Shown: piece by piece, positions 33,270-41,689 of the stretch
How the letters are laid out: the number at the start of each line of letters is the position of its first letter
Position numbering within the stretch: position 1 is the stretch's first letter
NCBI GenBank assembly: GCA_958295835.1
Contig: OY282378.1
Location: 5,667,694 to 5,731,693 of the forward strand
Direction: 5' to 3'
Source of the DNA: an uncultured Gammaproteobacteria bacterium
GTDB taxonomy: Bacteria > Pseudomonadota > Gammaproteobacteria > HK1
DNA length: 64,000 nt
The notes under the pieces: model-generated
Seen by the model: the letters and a program-made list of their open reading frames with translations, nothing else
What the model was told of the DNA's origin: nothing
Databases searched by the model: none
Program-made: the position numbers and the translations under genes

Positions 33270-34033
33270 AGAGCGAGGGCGGCGAGGGTGACGACGATCA
33301 GCACCACCGCCGCCGCGGCGACGGTCGGGTCCGTGTTCTCCCGGATCCCGTCCCACATGCGGCGCGGCAGCGTGGAGATCCGGAACTTGGCGATGAACAG
33401 GGCGACGACGATCTCGTCCCAGGAGAGGATGAAGGCGAATACCGCGCCGCCGAGTACGCCTGGCCGGATCGAGGGCAGGACCACCCGCCACAGCGTCGTG
33501 CCGGCGGACGCCCCGAGGCTGCGCGACGCCTGCTCCAGCCGGAGATCGAAGTTGGCGAGCGAGGCGGACACCGTGATCAGGACGACCGGCGCCGCGAGGA
33601 TGGCGTGGGCGATGATCATGCCCGCGTAGCTGTCGAGGAGGCCGAAGCGGACCCAGGCCCGGTAGAAGGCCATGGCCGAGATGATCGGGGGGATGATCAG
33701 GGGCAGCAGGAGAAAGCCCCGGACAAGCTCCGACGCCTTCGACGACATCCGCCACAGCCCGATCGCGCACAGGGTACCGAGCCCCGTCGCGATGGCCGCG
33801 GCCGCCACCGCGATGACTGCGCTCTGCCAGATGCTTGCGAGCCACGCCTCGTTGCCGAACAGGTTCGCGTAATGGCGAAGGGAGATCTCCCCTTCCGGCA
33901 TCGACAGATAGCGTTTGGGGGTGAGCGAGACCGGCAGCGCCACGAGCATCGGCAGGGTCAGGAACCCGAGCCCGCTCCAGGCGAGGATGCGCAGCCATCG
34001 CCGGCCTCCGCGGCGGCCCGGCCCCGTCCTCAT
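33215..34033 (-). CDS. ABC transporter permease, PotC-like
   Basis: The 272-residue product has six hydrophobic helices and the permease EAA-type loop (LEQASRSLGASAGTTLWRVV, followed by LPSIRPGVLGG). The N-terminal pattern with LPMLVALPVSLTPKRYL and YANLF matches PotC/YdcV-type inner-membrane subunits of polyamine, opine and betaine importers. Its start overlaps the stop of the upstream permease by 4 nt (ATGA). It works with the second permease, the ATPase at 36246 and the binding protein at 34922. Confidence 0.9.
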   Translation of the reverse strand: MRTGPGRRGGRRWLRILAWSGLGFLTLPMLVALPVSLTPKRYLSMPEGEISLRHYANLFGNEAWLASIWQSAVIAVAAAAIATGLGTLCAIGLWRMSSKASELVRGFLLLPLIIPPIISAMAFYRAWVRFGLLDSYAGMIIAHAILAAPVVLITVSASLANFDLRLEQASRSLGASAGTTLWRVVLPSIRPGVLGGAVFAFILSWDEIVVALFIAKFRISTLPRRMWDGIRENTDPTVAAAAVVLIVVTLAALALSSVLARRVRPAAAPESA

Positions 34034-34884
34034 GCCCGCGCTCCGAAGACCTCGCCCAGCCGCATGAACCGCGACAGCACGTACATCAACCCGAACACGC
34101 CGGCGAGCAGCAGGGTCGCGAGCATCGACGCGACGCCCCACTGCACGGTGACCAGGACCTGCACGCTGACGTACTCGGCGACCATCAGCACGCGCCCGCC
34201 GCCGAGAAGCGCCGGAGTGACGTAGAAGCCCAGGCTGATCACGAACACGAGCAGCGAGGCCGCCACCACCCCCGGCGTCGTCAGCGGCAGGTAGATCCGC
34301 GTGAAGGTGGTGGCCGCGCCCGCGCCCAGGTTGTGGGAGGCGTCCATGATGCGCCGGTCGATCCCCTGCATGTTGGCGAGCAGCGGCAGCACCGCATAGG
34401 GGATCATGTAGTGCGTCATGCCGATGAGGACCCCGAGCTCGTTGCGCACGAACGCCACCGGCTCGTCGATCAGGCCACCCGCCGCGAGCGCCGCGTTGAC
34501 CGGCCCGTTCCGGCCGAGCAGGGTGAGCCAGGCGAACGCCCTGACGAGCACGGAGACCCAGAACGAGATCAGCACCAGGGTCAGCATCCAGGACCGCTCC
34601 CGGGCGCCGAGATGCACCATCGTGTACGCGATCAGGTAGCCGATGGTGACGCTCAGGAGCGTCGTGATCGTGCAGATGCGCAACGTGGTCCAGAGGATCT
34701 TCGCAAGCGCGGTCCGGGTGAAGAGCTTCTCGTAGTTCTGCAGGCCCGGCTCCGGGTCGGAGAAGCCGAGCCAGAGGATCTCGGCCACCGGCCAGGCGTA
34801 GAGGGCGATGACGAGCCCCAGCAGCGGAGCGACGAGCAGCCAGCAGGCGCCGCCGGCGCCATGATGGATCCCCGCAAGCCGCAC
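34030..34884 (-). CDS. ABC transporter permease, PotB-like
   Basis: The 284-residue product has six helices, a periplasmic loop with FSDPEPGLQNYEKLFTRTA and the EAA loop IDRRIMDASHNLGAGAATTF, followed by RIYLPLTTPGVV. This is the PotB/YdcU-type subunit of PotABCD-like importers. It starts 37 nt after the binding-protein stop and ends overlapping the PotC-like gene. Together they form the membrane channel of the importer. Confidence 0.9.
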   Translation of the reverse strand: MRLAGIHHGAGGACWLLVAPLLGLVIALYAWPVAEILWLGFSDPEPGLQNYEKLFTRTALAKILWTTLRICTITTLLSVTIGYLIAYTMVHLGARERSWMLTLVLISFWVSVLVRAFAWLTLLGRNGPVNAALAAGGLIDEPVAFVRNELGVLIGMTHYMIPYAVLPLLANMQGIDRRIMDASHNLGAGAATTFTRIYLPLTTPGVVAASLLVFVISLGFYVTPALLGGGRVLMVAEYVSVQVLVTVQWGVASMLATLLLAGVFGLMYVLSRFMRLGEVFGARA

Positions 34885-34921
34885 CGCCGGGCGCCCGCCA
34901 TGCCCTCCGCATCCCCTGCGA

Positions 34922-36031
34922 TCAGCCGATCGCCTCGAGGTAACGGTTCACGGTCTCTCCACCGTTCTCGGCCCACCAGACGGGGTCGTTCAGAACGACG
35001 CGCGACAGGTTCTCCTCGGAGGTCACCGCAAACCGTTGCAGCGCATCGGGGATCATGCCGAACGCCTTCGGGTTCGAGGGCGTCATCCCGTGGCACTCCA
35101 GCAGGGCGATCTGGCGCTCCGGCGTCTGGCAGGAGGCGATGAACTTCATGACGTTCTCCCGCCCTGCCGGATTGCCCTTCGGCACGATATACGCGCCCGG
35201 CATGGCGATGGCCTCGTTCATGTTGAGCCTGAAGCGCCCGCCGGTGTCCGCCTCCACGTTCTTGGCCCGGTTGAGCCAGACCATGCCCATCGAGACCTCG
35301 GCGTCGATGATCATCTGCTGGGCCTCGGCCCCGGACCCCCAATAGTAGGTATCGGGCTTGATCGACCGTATCTTCGCGAGCGCCCGGTCGAGATCGATGG
35401 GATAGACCGCGTCTCCGGCCACGCCGTCGGCGAGCAGGGCGGCCTCGATGGCGCCGTTCGCCCACTTGTACAACGAGCGCTTGCCGGGGTACTTCGCAGT
35501 GTCGAAGAAGTCGGCCCAGGTGCTCGGCGGGTCGTCCTTGAACTTCCCGGTGTCGTACATGAACGCGTAGCCGTAGAAGACGATCGACACTCCGTGCTCC
35601 CAGGCGAAGCCTTCCAGTACCTGGCTCTTGTCGACGATCGAGTAGTCGATGGCTTCGAGGTGGCCGGACTTGCCGAGCGCAATCGCGTCGAAGGCGTCGG
35701 CGTCGGCCACGTCCGCGGTCACGTTGCCCGAATCCACCATCTCCTTCACCTTGCCCTGGAGCGGACCGGAGGTGTCCACCTTGAACTTCATCCCGGTGTC
35801 CCCGGCGAAGGGTCCGCCGAACGCATCGGTATGGCACTTGACGGCGTCGCCGCCCCAGTTCCACATCACGATCTCGTTCGCCGCGGCCTCCGCGTCGCCC
35901 ATGGATACCGCCAGCGGCGCCGCCCCGGCCACCGCGCACAGCGCGAGGAAGCTCCGGCGGTCCAGCCGGCCGGACCGGTAGTCGCGCACCCCTTGCTCGG
36001 CCAGCTCCTTGAAGAACGTTCCGTCTTGCAT
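34922..36031 (-). CDS. Extracellular solute-binding protein, PotD-like (probable carnitine/betaine importer)
   Basis: The 369-residue product starts at ATG 36031 behind a strong GGAGGAG site. Residues 20-50 hold a twin-arginine-like signal (RLDRRSFLALCAVAGAAPLA) ending near AEA, suggesting export folded. The mature part has NEIVMWNWGGDAVKCH, GVSIVFYGYAFMYDTGKF, WADFFDTAKYPGKRSLYKW and PNGNPAG-like IVPKGNPAGRENVMKF, typical of polyamine/opine/quaternary-amine binding proteins. An aromatic-rich pocket (two or more Trp/Tyr) fits a trimethylammonium ligand. Ligand identity is inferred from the carnitine genes around it. Confidence 0.88.
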   Translation of the reverse strand: MQDGTFFKELAEQGVRDYRSGRLDRRSFLALCAVAGAAPLAVSMGDAEAAANEIVMWNWGGDAVKCHTDAFGGPFAGDTGMKFKVDTSGPLQGKVKEMVDSGNVTADVADADAFDAIALGKSGHLEAIDYSIVDKSQVLEGFAWEHGVSIVFYGYAFMYDTGKFKDDPPSTWADFFDTAKYPGKRSLYKWANGAIEAALLADGVAGDAVYPIDLDRALAKIRSIKPDTYYWGSGAEAQQMIIDAEVSMGMVWLNRAKNVEADTGGRFRLNMNEAIAMPGAYIVPKGNPAGRENVMKFIASCQTPERQIALLECHGMTPSNPKAFGMIPDALQRFAVTSEENLSRVVLNDPVWWAENGGETVNRYLEAIG

Positions 36032-36060
36032 CGTCAGTCTCCTCCTGTCTCCGTCGATAA

Positions 36061-36132
36061 GGCCCGAGGCCAGGTCATGGCCCGGGATCAGGTCAGGACC
36101 CGGGATCCGATCAAGGCCCGGGACCAGGTGTG
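36061..36132. repeat. Four tandem 18-bp units in the operon leader
   Basis: Units at 36061, 36079, 36097 and 36115 share the core CCCGGGATC(A/C)GGTCA with a few changes. They lie between the ATPase gene and the start of the binding-protein gene, in the transcribed leader, and could form hairpins through the CCCGGG palindromes. Confidence 0.75.
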
Positions 36133-36245
36133 CTTCGTGCCGTCCATGCCTTCCCCTGCCCGTCCTCTCCCCCGGCAAGGGGAGAAGGCGCCCCCACGCT
36201 GCCGCTCATGCCGGCGCCGGCGCGGTGGCCATGCCATGTTGCCAT

Positions 36246-37574
36246 TCATGCCGGAGACTGCATGTCATCGACGATGACCGCGGCATCCGGCATCCACTCC
36301 AGGCAGACGTTGTGGCCCGGCTCTGCCACCCCCGGGCCGTCCCGGGGCCGGACCTCGGCGATCAGCGTCCCGGCGCCGTCCGTCGTCACCGAGACGGAGA
36401 GGGTCGAGCCGAGATAGGTGACGTCGCCGACCACACCGGGCAGGCGGTTCGGCCCGGCATCGCCCGCGCCGACCGATCCGGCGCCGTCCACACCGTCCGG
36501 TCCGGCGGGAACCACTTCGAGCTTCTCGGGGCGAAGCGCGAGGGTGACGCCGGCTCCCGGCTGAAGCCGTCGCTCCGGATCCTCCTGGCGGTACTCCCGC
36601 CCGGCGACCGCGTACGTCGCGCATCCGCCGCGACGGCCCGTGACGATGCCCCGCAGGAAGTTGCTCCTGCCGAGAAAGCCCGCGGCGAACGTCGTCGCGG
36701 GGCGTTCGTAGAGCGCTTCGGGCGAGCCCACCTGCACCTTGGCGCCGTGGTTCATGATCGCCACCCGGTCCGACATCGACAGCGCCTCCTCCTGATCGTG
36801 GGTCACGTACACGAAGGTCGTGCCGATCCTGCGGTGCAGGTGCTTCAACTGCACCTGCATCTCCCCGCGCAGCTTCTTGTCGAGCGCGCCCAGGGGCTCG
36901 TCGAGCAGGAGGATCCGGGGACCGAAGCTGAGCGCTCTCGCCAGCGCGACCCGCTGCTGCTGGCCCCCGGAGAGCTGATGGGGCAGCCGATCCGCGAAGT
37001 CTTCGAGCTGCACGAGCGCCAGCATCTCGTCGACCCGCTCGCGCACCGCATGTCGCGGGCGCTTGCGGATCTCCAGCGGGTAGGCGACGTTGCGGCGCAC
37101 GGTCATGTGCGGAAACAGGGCATAGCCCTGGAACACCATCCCGAACTCCCGCTTCTCGGGCAGGAGGGAGCGGATCGAGCGTCCGTCGAGCCGAAGATCG
37201 CCCGAGGTGGGTTCCACGAAGCCGGCGATCATCATCAGCAGCGTCGTCTTGCCCGAGCCGGACGGTCCGAGCAGGGTCAGGAACTCCCCGCGCCGGACGT
37301 GCAGGTCGACCTCCGAGACGGCGGTGAAGTCTCCGAAACGCTTGCTCAGCCGCTCGATCCGCAAGCCGGCAGCGCTCGGAGCCTCGTGCCCGGACGATCC
37401 GGACGGCGGCGCGCCTTTCCCGCGAGCACGGATGCCCCGCCCGCGGCGGACGGCGGTGTGCGGACCCTCGTGATCGGATGTATCGAATGACGCGGCGCCT
37501 GCCCCGGGAGTGCAGGCATCCCGCCCGCAACCGGCGGCGGTGTTCGGGTCATGGCGATCGGAGGCCGCAACCAC
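36246..37574 (-). CDS. ABC transporter ATP-binding protein, PotA-like
   Basis: The ATPase core is complete: LTLLGPSGSGKTTLLMMIAG (Walker A), VFQGYALFPHMTV (Q-loop), QLSGGQQQRVALARAL (signature), ILLLDEPLGALD (Walker B) and VYVTHDQEEALSM (switch His), with a TOBE-type C-terminus (LALRPEKLEVV). The conserved part starts with LRIERLSKRFGDF about 70 residues in. I chose the GTG at 37574, 36 nt after the preceding stop, giving 442 residues, but the N-terminal 70 residues are made of an 84-bp tandem duplication (28 residues per copy) and may be untranslated. Energises the carnitine/betaine-type importer encoded downstream. Confidence 0.88.
   Translation of the reverse strand: MVAASDRHDPNTAAGCGRDACTPGAGAASFDTSDHEGPHTAVRRGRGIRARGKGAPPSGSSGHEAPSAAGLRIERLSKRFGDFTAVSEVDLHVRRGEFLTLLGPSGSGKTTLLMMIAGFVEPTSGDLRLDGRSIRSLLPEKREFGMVFQGYALFPHMTVRRNVAYPLEIRKRPRHAVRERVDEMLALVQLEDFADRLPHQLSGGQQQRVALARALSFGPRILLLDEPLGALDKKLRGEMQVQLKHLHRRIGTTFVYVTHDQEEALSMSDRVAIMNHGAKVQVGSPEALYERPATTFAAGFLGRSNFLRGIVTGRRGGCATYAVAGREYRQEDPERRLQPGAGVTLALRPEKLEVVPAGPDGVDGAGSVGAGDAGPNRLPGVVGDVTYLGSTLSVSVTTDGAGTLIAEVRPRDGPGVAEPGHNVCLEWMPDAAVIVDDMQSPA
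37410..37559. repeat. 84-bp-spaced tandem duplication before the ATPase core
   Basis: Segments 37410-37475 and 37494-37559 align over 66 bp; in the ATPase frame they read SDHEGPHTAVRRGRG and SDRHDPNTAAGCGRD. The 84-bp spacing preserves the frame. Confidence 0.65.
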
Positions 37575-37609
37575 GCCGATCGATCCCGGTTCCCCCGCGA
37601 GCGCCGGTC

Positions 37610-38494
37610 TCAATGCCCGCGCAGGCCGAGCTTCTCGCGCGCCTCGGCGGGAGACACCGCCCTCGCCCCCATCCGTTCGATGATCCCGACCACCCGCTCG
37701 ACCAGTTGGGCGTTGGTGGCCAGCACCCCGCGTTCGAGGTAGAGGTTGTCCTCCAGTCCCACCCGCACGTGCCCGCCCATCGCGACGGCGGCGGCAGCCA
37801 TCGGCATCTGCATGCGCGAGATGCCGAAGCCGGCCCACATGGCTCCCGGCGGCAGCTCGTCCTTCATCGCCTTCATGGTGTCGACGCTCTGATCCGCGCC
37901 CCAGGGGATGCCGAGGCAGATCTGGAACATCGGCGGCTCCCTGATCAGCCCTTCCGCGATCATCTGCCTGGCGAAGCGGATGTGGCCCAGCTCGAACACC
38001 TCCAGCTCCGGCTTGACGCCCCAGTCCCCGACGCACTCAGCCATCGCGCGCAGGCAGGCAGGCGTCGAGATGTAGATCTCGTCGCCGTTGCCGAAGTTCA
38101 TGGTGCCGCAGTCGATGCTGCAGATCTCCGGGCGCAGCGCCGCCACGTGCGCCAGGCGTTCGGCCGGACCCACCATGTCGGTGCCCGGACCGGGCATCGC
38201 CGGATCGTCCGGGCTCGGCGTCCAGTCTCCGCCCATGCCGCTGGTCAGGTTGATCACCACGTCCGTGTCGCTCGCCCGGATCCGCTCCACCGCCTCCCTG
38301 AACAGCCCGATCTCCCGGGAGCCCTTTCCGGTCTCCGGGTCGCGCACGTGGATGTGGACGATCGCCGCGCCGGCCCGGGCCGCCTCGACGGCCGCCTCGG
38401 CGATCTGCTCGGGGGTGACAGGAACCCCGGGATGCCGGCCCACCGTATCTCCCGCCCCGGTGACCGCGCAGGTCACCACCACCTCGAAGTTCAT
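37610..38494 (-). CDS. cdhB: 3-dehydrocarnitine cleavage enzyme (BKACE family)
   Basis: The 294-residue product is a beta-keto acid cleavage enzyme: EVVVTCAVTGAGDT at the start, AAIVHIHVRDPETGKGSREI with the zinc His pair, DVVINLTSGMGGDWTP, EICSIDCGTMNFGN and HVRVGLEDNLYL. BKACE enzymes swap the acyl group of a beta-keto acid with acetyl-CoA; with dehydrocarnitine they give betainyl-CoA and acetoacetate. The residues after DGTMNFG fit that subgroup, and the gene is divergent from a CdhR-type regulator and near carnitine dehydrogenase, as in Pseudomonas carnitine loci. The first gene of the operon that continues through the transporter. Confidence 0.85.
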   Translation of the reverse strand: MNFEVVVTCAVTGAGDTVGRHPGVPVTPEQIAEAAVEAARAGAAIVHIHVRDPETGKGSREIGLFREAVERIRASDTDVVINLTSGMGGDWTPSPDDPAMPGPGTDMVGPAERLAHVAALRPEICSIDCGTMNFGNGDEIYISTPACLRAMAECVGDWGVKPELEVFELGHIRFARQMIAEGLIREPPMFQICLGIPWGADQSVDTMKAMKDELPPGAMWAGFGISRMQMPMAAAAVAMGGHVRVGLEDNLYLERGVLATNAQLVERVVGIIERMGARAVSPAEAREKLGLRGH

Positions 38495-38673
38495 GGCCGG
38501 GCCCTCCCCGGGTGACGATCGCGCCGCAAGCGGCGTTCGACGTTCATTGTGCGTTTCGACCAGCGCCCGATCTGTAGAAATCTCGCCATTTGTGTTTGTT
38601 TTCCGACATGGAACTTGCTTGTATGGAGCAAGACGGTTCCTCGCCCGTCTGCGGCGCCGGCCGAAGTGCACCC

Positions 38674-38720
38674 GCGATTCCGTGCAGCGGAATCGCCAGG
38701 CGACCGCGCTTGCGGTCGCC
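38674..38720. repeat. REP-like double hairpin upstream of cdhR
   Basis: Two perfect hairpins with 9-bp arms sit 2 bp apart: GCGATTCCG-TGCAG-CGGAATCGC (38674-38696) and GGCGACCGC-GCTT-GCGGTCGCC (38699-38720). The same pair, inverted, occurs at 25750-25806. Located 54 bp before the cdhR start, so it could affect its transcript. Confidence 0.8.
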
Positions 38721-38773
38721 GACCGCATCAGTGGTCGCCGCTCGAATCATCCGACGCGAAGGAGGTCCCCACC

Positions 38774-39874
38774 ATGAAGAATCCCGCCGGAACATCCACG
38801 GCCGGGCCGGCCAGGGTGGCGTTCGTGCTCGTCCCCCGCTTCAACATGATGATGCTGACGGCGACCATCGAGCCGATGCGCGTCGCCAACTATCTGGCCC
38901 CGGAGACGCTGTTCGAGTGGGAGTACCGGGCGCCCGAAGGCGGCGAGATCGTCGCCAGCAACGGCATGAGCGTTTCGGCGGCGCCGATTGGGGCGGCCGC
39001 CGGGTGGCCGTTCGACATCGTGGCGGTGTGTGGGAGCTGGGGCTGCGAGCACTACACCCATCCGGCCCTGTTCCGCTGGCTGCGCCGCCAGGCGCGGGAC
39101 GGAGCGGTGATGATGGCGCTGGAATCCGGCGCCTACCTTCTGGCCCGCGCGGGGCTGCTGGCCGATCGGCTCGCCACCACGCACTGGTCCATCATGGCCG
39201 GGCTTGCCGAGCAGTTCCCCGACACCCGTCTGCGCGAGCAGCTCTTCACCGTCGACGGCCCGGTGATGACTTGCGCCGGCGGCACCGCGGGCCTGGACCT
39301 GATGCTGCATCTCATTGCCGAGCGTTACGGCCACCAGCTCGTATCGGAGATCGCGGATCAGGTGCTGCACCACCCGGTCAAGGCCGGCGAGCTGCCCCAG
39401 CGCCGTACCATGGGCGCCGCCACCGATGAGCTCCACCCGAACGTCAAGGCCGCGATCGCACTGATCGAGGAGCACATCGACGAGCCGTGGCCGGTTCCGA
39501 AGATCGCGGCCCGGTTGCGCATCTCGCAGCGCCAGATCGAGCGGCTGTTCCAGCGCCACCTGGGATGTTCGGTGGTGCAGTTCAGTCAGCTTCTCAGGCT
39601 GCAATACGCCCGGGTCCTGTTGACCAGCACCCGCATGTCCATCCGCGAGGTGTCGGTCGCCTGCGGCTTCAACTCCCTGTCCTACTTCTCGCAGGCGTTT
39701 GCCCGGTGCTTCGCGCGCAAGCCCAGCGAGTACCGCCAGGCTTGGCCGGAGACCGATCCCGCACCGTCCTGGCCGGGCACCCTGTTCTCGTTCGTCGAGG
39801 AGGCGCGGCGCGGCCGAAGCGAACCTCCGCCCGGCGCGGGACGCACGTTCACGGATCGCCCCGAGCGGCCCTGA
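38774..39874 (+). CDS. cdhR: GlxA-family AraC-type regulator, CdhR-like
   Basis: The 366-residue product has an N-terminal DJ-1/PfpI-like domain (VAFVLVPRFNMMMLTATIEP; ALESGAYLLARAGLLADRLA; THWSIMAGLAEQFPDT) and two C-terminal AraC helix-turn-helix units (KIAARLRISQRQIERLFQRH; IREVSVACGFNSLSYFSQAF). In Pseudomonas, CdhR of this architecture activates carnitine catabolism in response to carnitine. ATG 38774 follows a GGAGGT site. It is divergent from cdhB, and its 3' end overlaps the end of cdhA by 26 nt. Binding sites probably lie in the 38495-38773 gap, but I cannot pick out an operator. Confidence 0.88.
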   Translation: MKNPAGTSTAGPARVAFVLVPRFNMMMLTATIEPMRVANYLAPETLFEWEYRAPEGGEIVASNGMSVSAAPIGAAAGWPFDIVAVCGSWGCEHYTHPALFRWLRRQARDGAVMMALESGAYLLARAGLLADRLATTHWSIMAGLAEQFPDTRLREQLFTVDGPVMTCAGGTAGLDLMLHLIAERYGHQLVSEIADQVLHHPVKAGELPQRRTMGAATDELHPNVKAAIALIEEHIDEPWPVPKIAARLRISQRQIERLFQRHLGCSVVQFSQLLRLQYARVLLTSTRMSIREVSVACGFNSLSYFSQAFARCFARKPSEYRQAWPETDPAPSWPGTLFSFVEEARRGRSEPPPGAGRTFTDRPERP

Positions 39875-40802
39875 GCGCTTTCAGGATCGCGATGAGCCCG
39901 CGGTCGCGCTCCGCCGCCAGCGTCTCGAAGCCGCGGCCCGCCGCCATCTCGTTGCAGCCGTCGACCATGCGGTCGCGCAGCTCCGGGGTGAGGGGCGGGG
40001 CGGCCAGCCGGGTCCACGGCAGCTCGAGCGCGGGGCCGAACTGATCGAGGTTGGTGGCCATGCCGCCCTCGCCGCAGGCCACGTGAAACGCCATGCACTG
40101 GCCCATCAGTGCGAGCCTCGGGCCGGGGCCGTGCATCAGGGCGAAGTCGATCTGCTCGGGCGTGGCCTCGCGACTGGCGACCATGTGCAGCGCCTCGCGC
40201 CACAGCGCCTCCTGCAGCCGTGTGGCGATGAATCCCGGGACCTCGCGCTCCAGCACCAGGGGCGCCTTACCGGCCGCATGGTAGAAGTCCCGCGCCCACG
40301 CCACCGCATCCGGCGCGGTTTCGCGTCCGCCCGTGACCTCCACCAGCGGCAGCAGGTAGGGAGGGTTGAACGGATGCCCGACGACCGTGCGCCCGGGCGT
40401 CGGGCAGTGGGCCTGGATGTCCGTCATGGTCAGGCCCGAGGTGCTTGACGCGATGACCACCCGAGGTGGTGTCAGGGTGCCCAGGGTGGCGAAGAGCGAG
40501 CGCTTGACGGTCAGATCCTCCGGAACGCTCTCCTGGACGAACTCCGCCCCGCTCACCGCCTCGGCCAGATCGAAGGTGATGCGCAGGCGTTCCAGGGAGG
40601 CGCGTTCGTGGAGGCCGAGCGTCTCGAGGCTGAGCCATGCGGTCTCGACCACGCGGCGAAAGGATCCTTCCTCCGAGGCGTCGTGCAGGTAGCTGCACAC
40701 GTCGAAGCCGCGGGCGAGGAAGTGTGCGGTCCATCCGCCGCCGATGGGACCGCCGCCGATGCTGGCGACGCGCCGGACCTCTTCGGGGCGGAGCCTGGCC
40801 AC
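39849..40802 (-). CDS. cdhA: L-carnitine dehydrogenase
   Basis: The 317-residue product belongs to the 3-hydroxyacyl-CoA dehydrogenase fold: VASIGGGPIGGGWTAHFLAR (NAD site), EFVQESVPEDLTVKR, VIASSTSGLTMTDIQ, GHPFNPPYLLPLVEVTGG and EVPGFIATRLQEALWREALH. The GHPFNPPYLLPLVE motif and the length fit L-carnitine dehydrogenases, which oxidise carnitine to 3-dehydrocarnitine with NAD. That product is the substrate of the BKACE enzyme at 37610. It is preceded by the CaiD-like gene with 9 nt between, so they are cotranscribed. Confidence 0.85.
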   Translation of the reverse strand: MARLRPEEVRRVASIGGGPIGGGWTAHFLARGFDVCSYLHDASEEGSFRRVVETAWLSLETLGLHERASLERLRITFDLAEAVSGAEFVQESVPEDLTVKRSLFATLGTLTPPRVVIASSTSGLTMTDIQAHCPTPGRTVVGHPFNPPYLLPLVEVTGGRETAPDAVAWARDFYHAAGKAPLVLEREVPGFIATRLQEALWREALHMVASREATPEQIDFALMHGPGPRLALMGQCMAFHVACGEGGMATNLDQFGPALELPWTRLAAPPLTPELRDRMVDGCNEMAAGRGFETLAAERDRGLIAILKALRAARGDP

Positions 40803-40811
40803 GCCGCCCCT

Positions 40812-41615
40812 TCAGCGCCCCTTGAACACGGGCTTGCGCTTCTCCACGAAGGCGCGTACGCCCTCGGCCGCATCCTCCGACTTCAGCATGGCCCGGTAGG
40901 CGGGGAGATCCCCGGTGCGCATGATGCGGAACGCCTCCTCGAGCGGCCGGCACTCGATGGCGCGCAGGACTTCCTTGACGGTTTGCAGGGCGAGGGGAGC
41001 GGCTTCGGCAAGCTGCTTCGCCCAGGCGCGAGCGGCGGGCATCAGATCCTGCTTCGCCACCACCTTGTTGACGAGCCCGTACCGGGCTGCTTCCTCCGCT
41101 CCCATCCGCCGCCCCATCAGCAGCATCTCCAGCGCGATGTTGTACGGCAGCCGGCGCGGCAGCCGCTGGATGGCGCCGGCATCCGGAACCATGCCCAGCG
41201 GCATCTCGGGAAGGGCGAACTCCACGTGCTCGGCCGCGATGATCAGGTCCCCGGCCAGGGCCAGCTCGAAGCCGCCGCCGATGACGAGCCCGTTCAGCGC
41301 GACCACCACGGGCTCGTTCAGGGTCCAGTTCTCGGTCAGCCCGGCGAAGCCGCCCTCGCCGTAGTCGCCGTCGTCCCACCACTCGTCGAGCTGCGCCTCC
41401 CCGGCGTCGAGCGCCTTCAGATCCCAGCCGGCCGAGAAGATCCGATCTCCTTCGCCGGTGAGAATCCCGACCCGCAGCTCCGGGTCATCGCGCAACGTCC
41501 TGAACGCCTCGCCCAGCTCCCGGCTCATCGCGTGGTCGATGGCGTTGACCTTGGGCTTGTTCAGCCTGACTTCGAGCACCGGTCCGTCGCGCGCGACCTC
41601 TACGTGTCGTGCCAC
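40812..41615 (-). CDS. caiD: Enoyl-CoA hydratase family protein, CaiD-like (carnitinyl-CoA dehydratase)
   Basis: The 267-residue product uses a GTG at 41615 behind GGAGG. It is a crotonase with EVRLNKPKVNAIDHAMS, FSAGWDLKALDAGEAQLDEW, GFAGLTENWTLNEPVVVALN, IGGGFELALAGDLI and FALPEMPLGMVPDAGAIQRLP, and the end GVRAFVEKRKPVFKGR matches CaiD of E. coli closely (FAEKRDPVWKGR). The catalytic Glu sits in the LPEMPLG region. CaiD hydrates crotonobetainyl-CoA to carnitinyl-CoA, offering a second entry to carnitine. CaiB/CaiC homologues are not in the window, so the CoA step may use the synthetase at 29654. Confidence 0.85.
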   Translation of the reverse strand: MARHVEVARDGPVLEVRLNKPKVNAIDHAMSRELGEAFRTLRDDPELRVGILTGEGDRIFSAGWDLKALDAGEAQLDEWWDDGDYGEGGFAGLTENWTLNEPVVVALNGLVIGGGFELALAGDLIIAAEHVEFALPEMPLGMVPDAGAIQRLPRRLPYNIALEMLLMGRRMGAEEAARYGLVNKVVAKQDLMPAARAWAKQLAEAAPLALQTVKEVLRAIECRPLEEAFRIMRTGDLPAYRAMLKSEDAAEGVRAFVEKRKPVFKGR

Positions 41616-41689
41616 GTGATCTCCCTCCGTTCCATCCCCCCGCCTGCTGCTCCCGGGCCGGGCCGTACAGGTTCGACGGCGCCCCCTGC

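Noticed and set aside
36246..38036. A 596-residue ABC ATPase starting at 38036
   Set aside because: The first 150 residues overlap cdhB in another frame and are not transporter-like; a start near 37574 or later is used.
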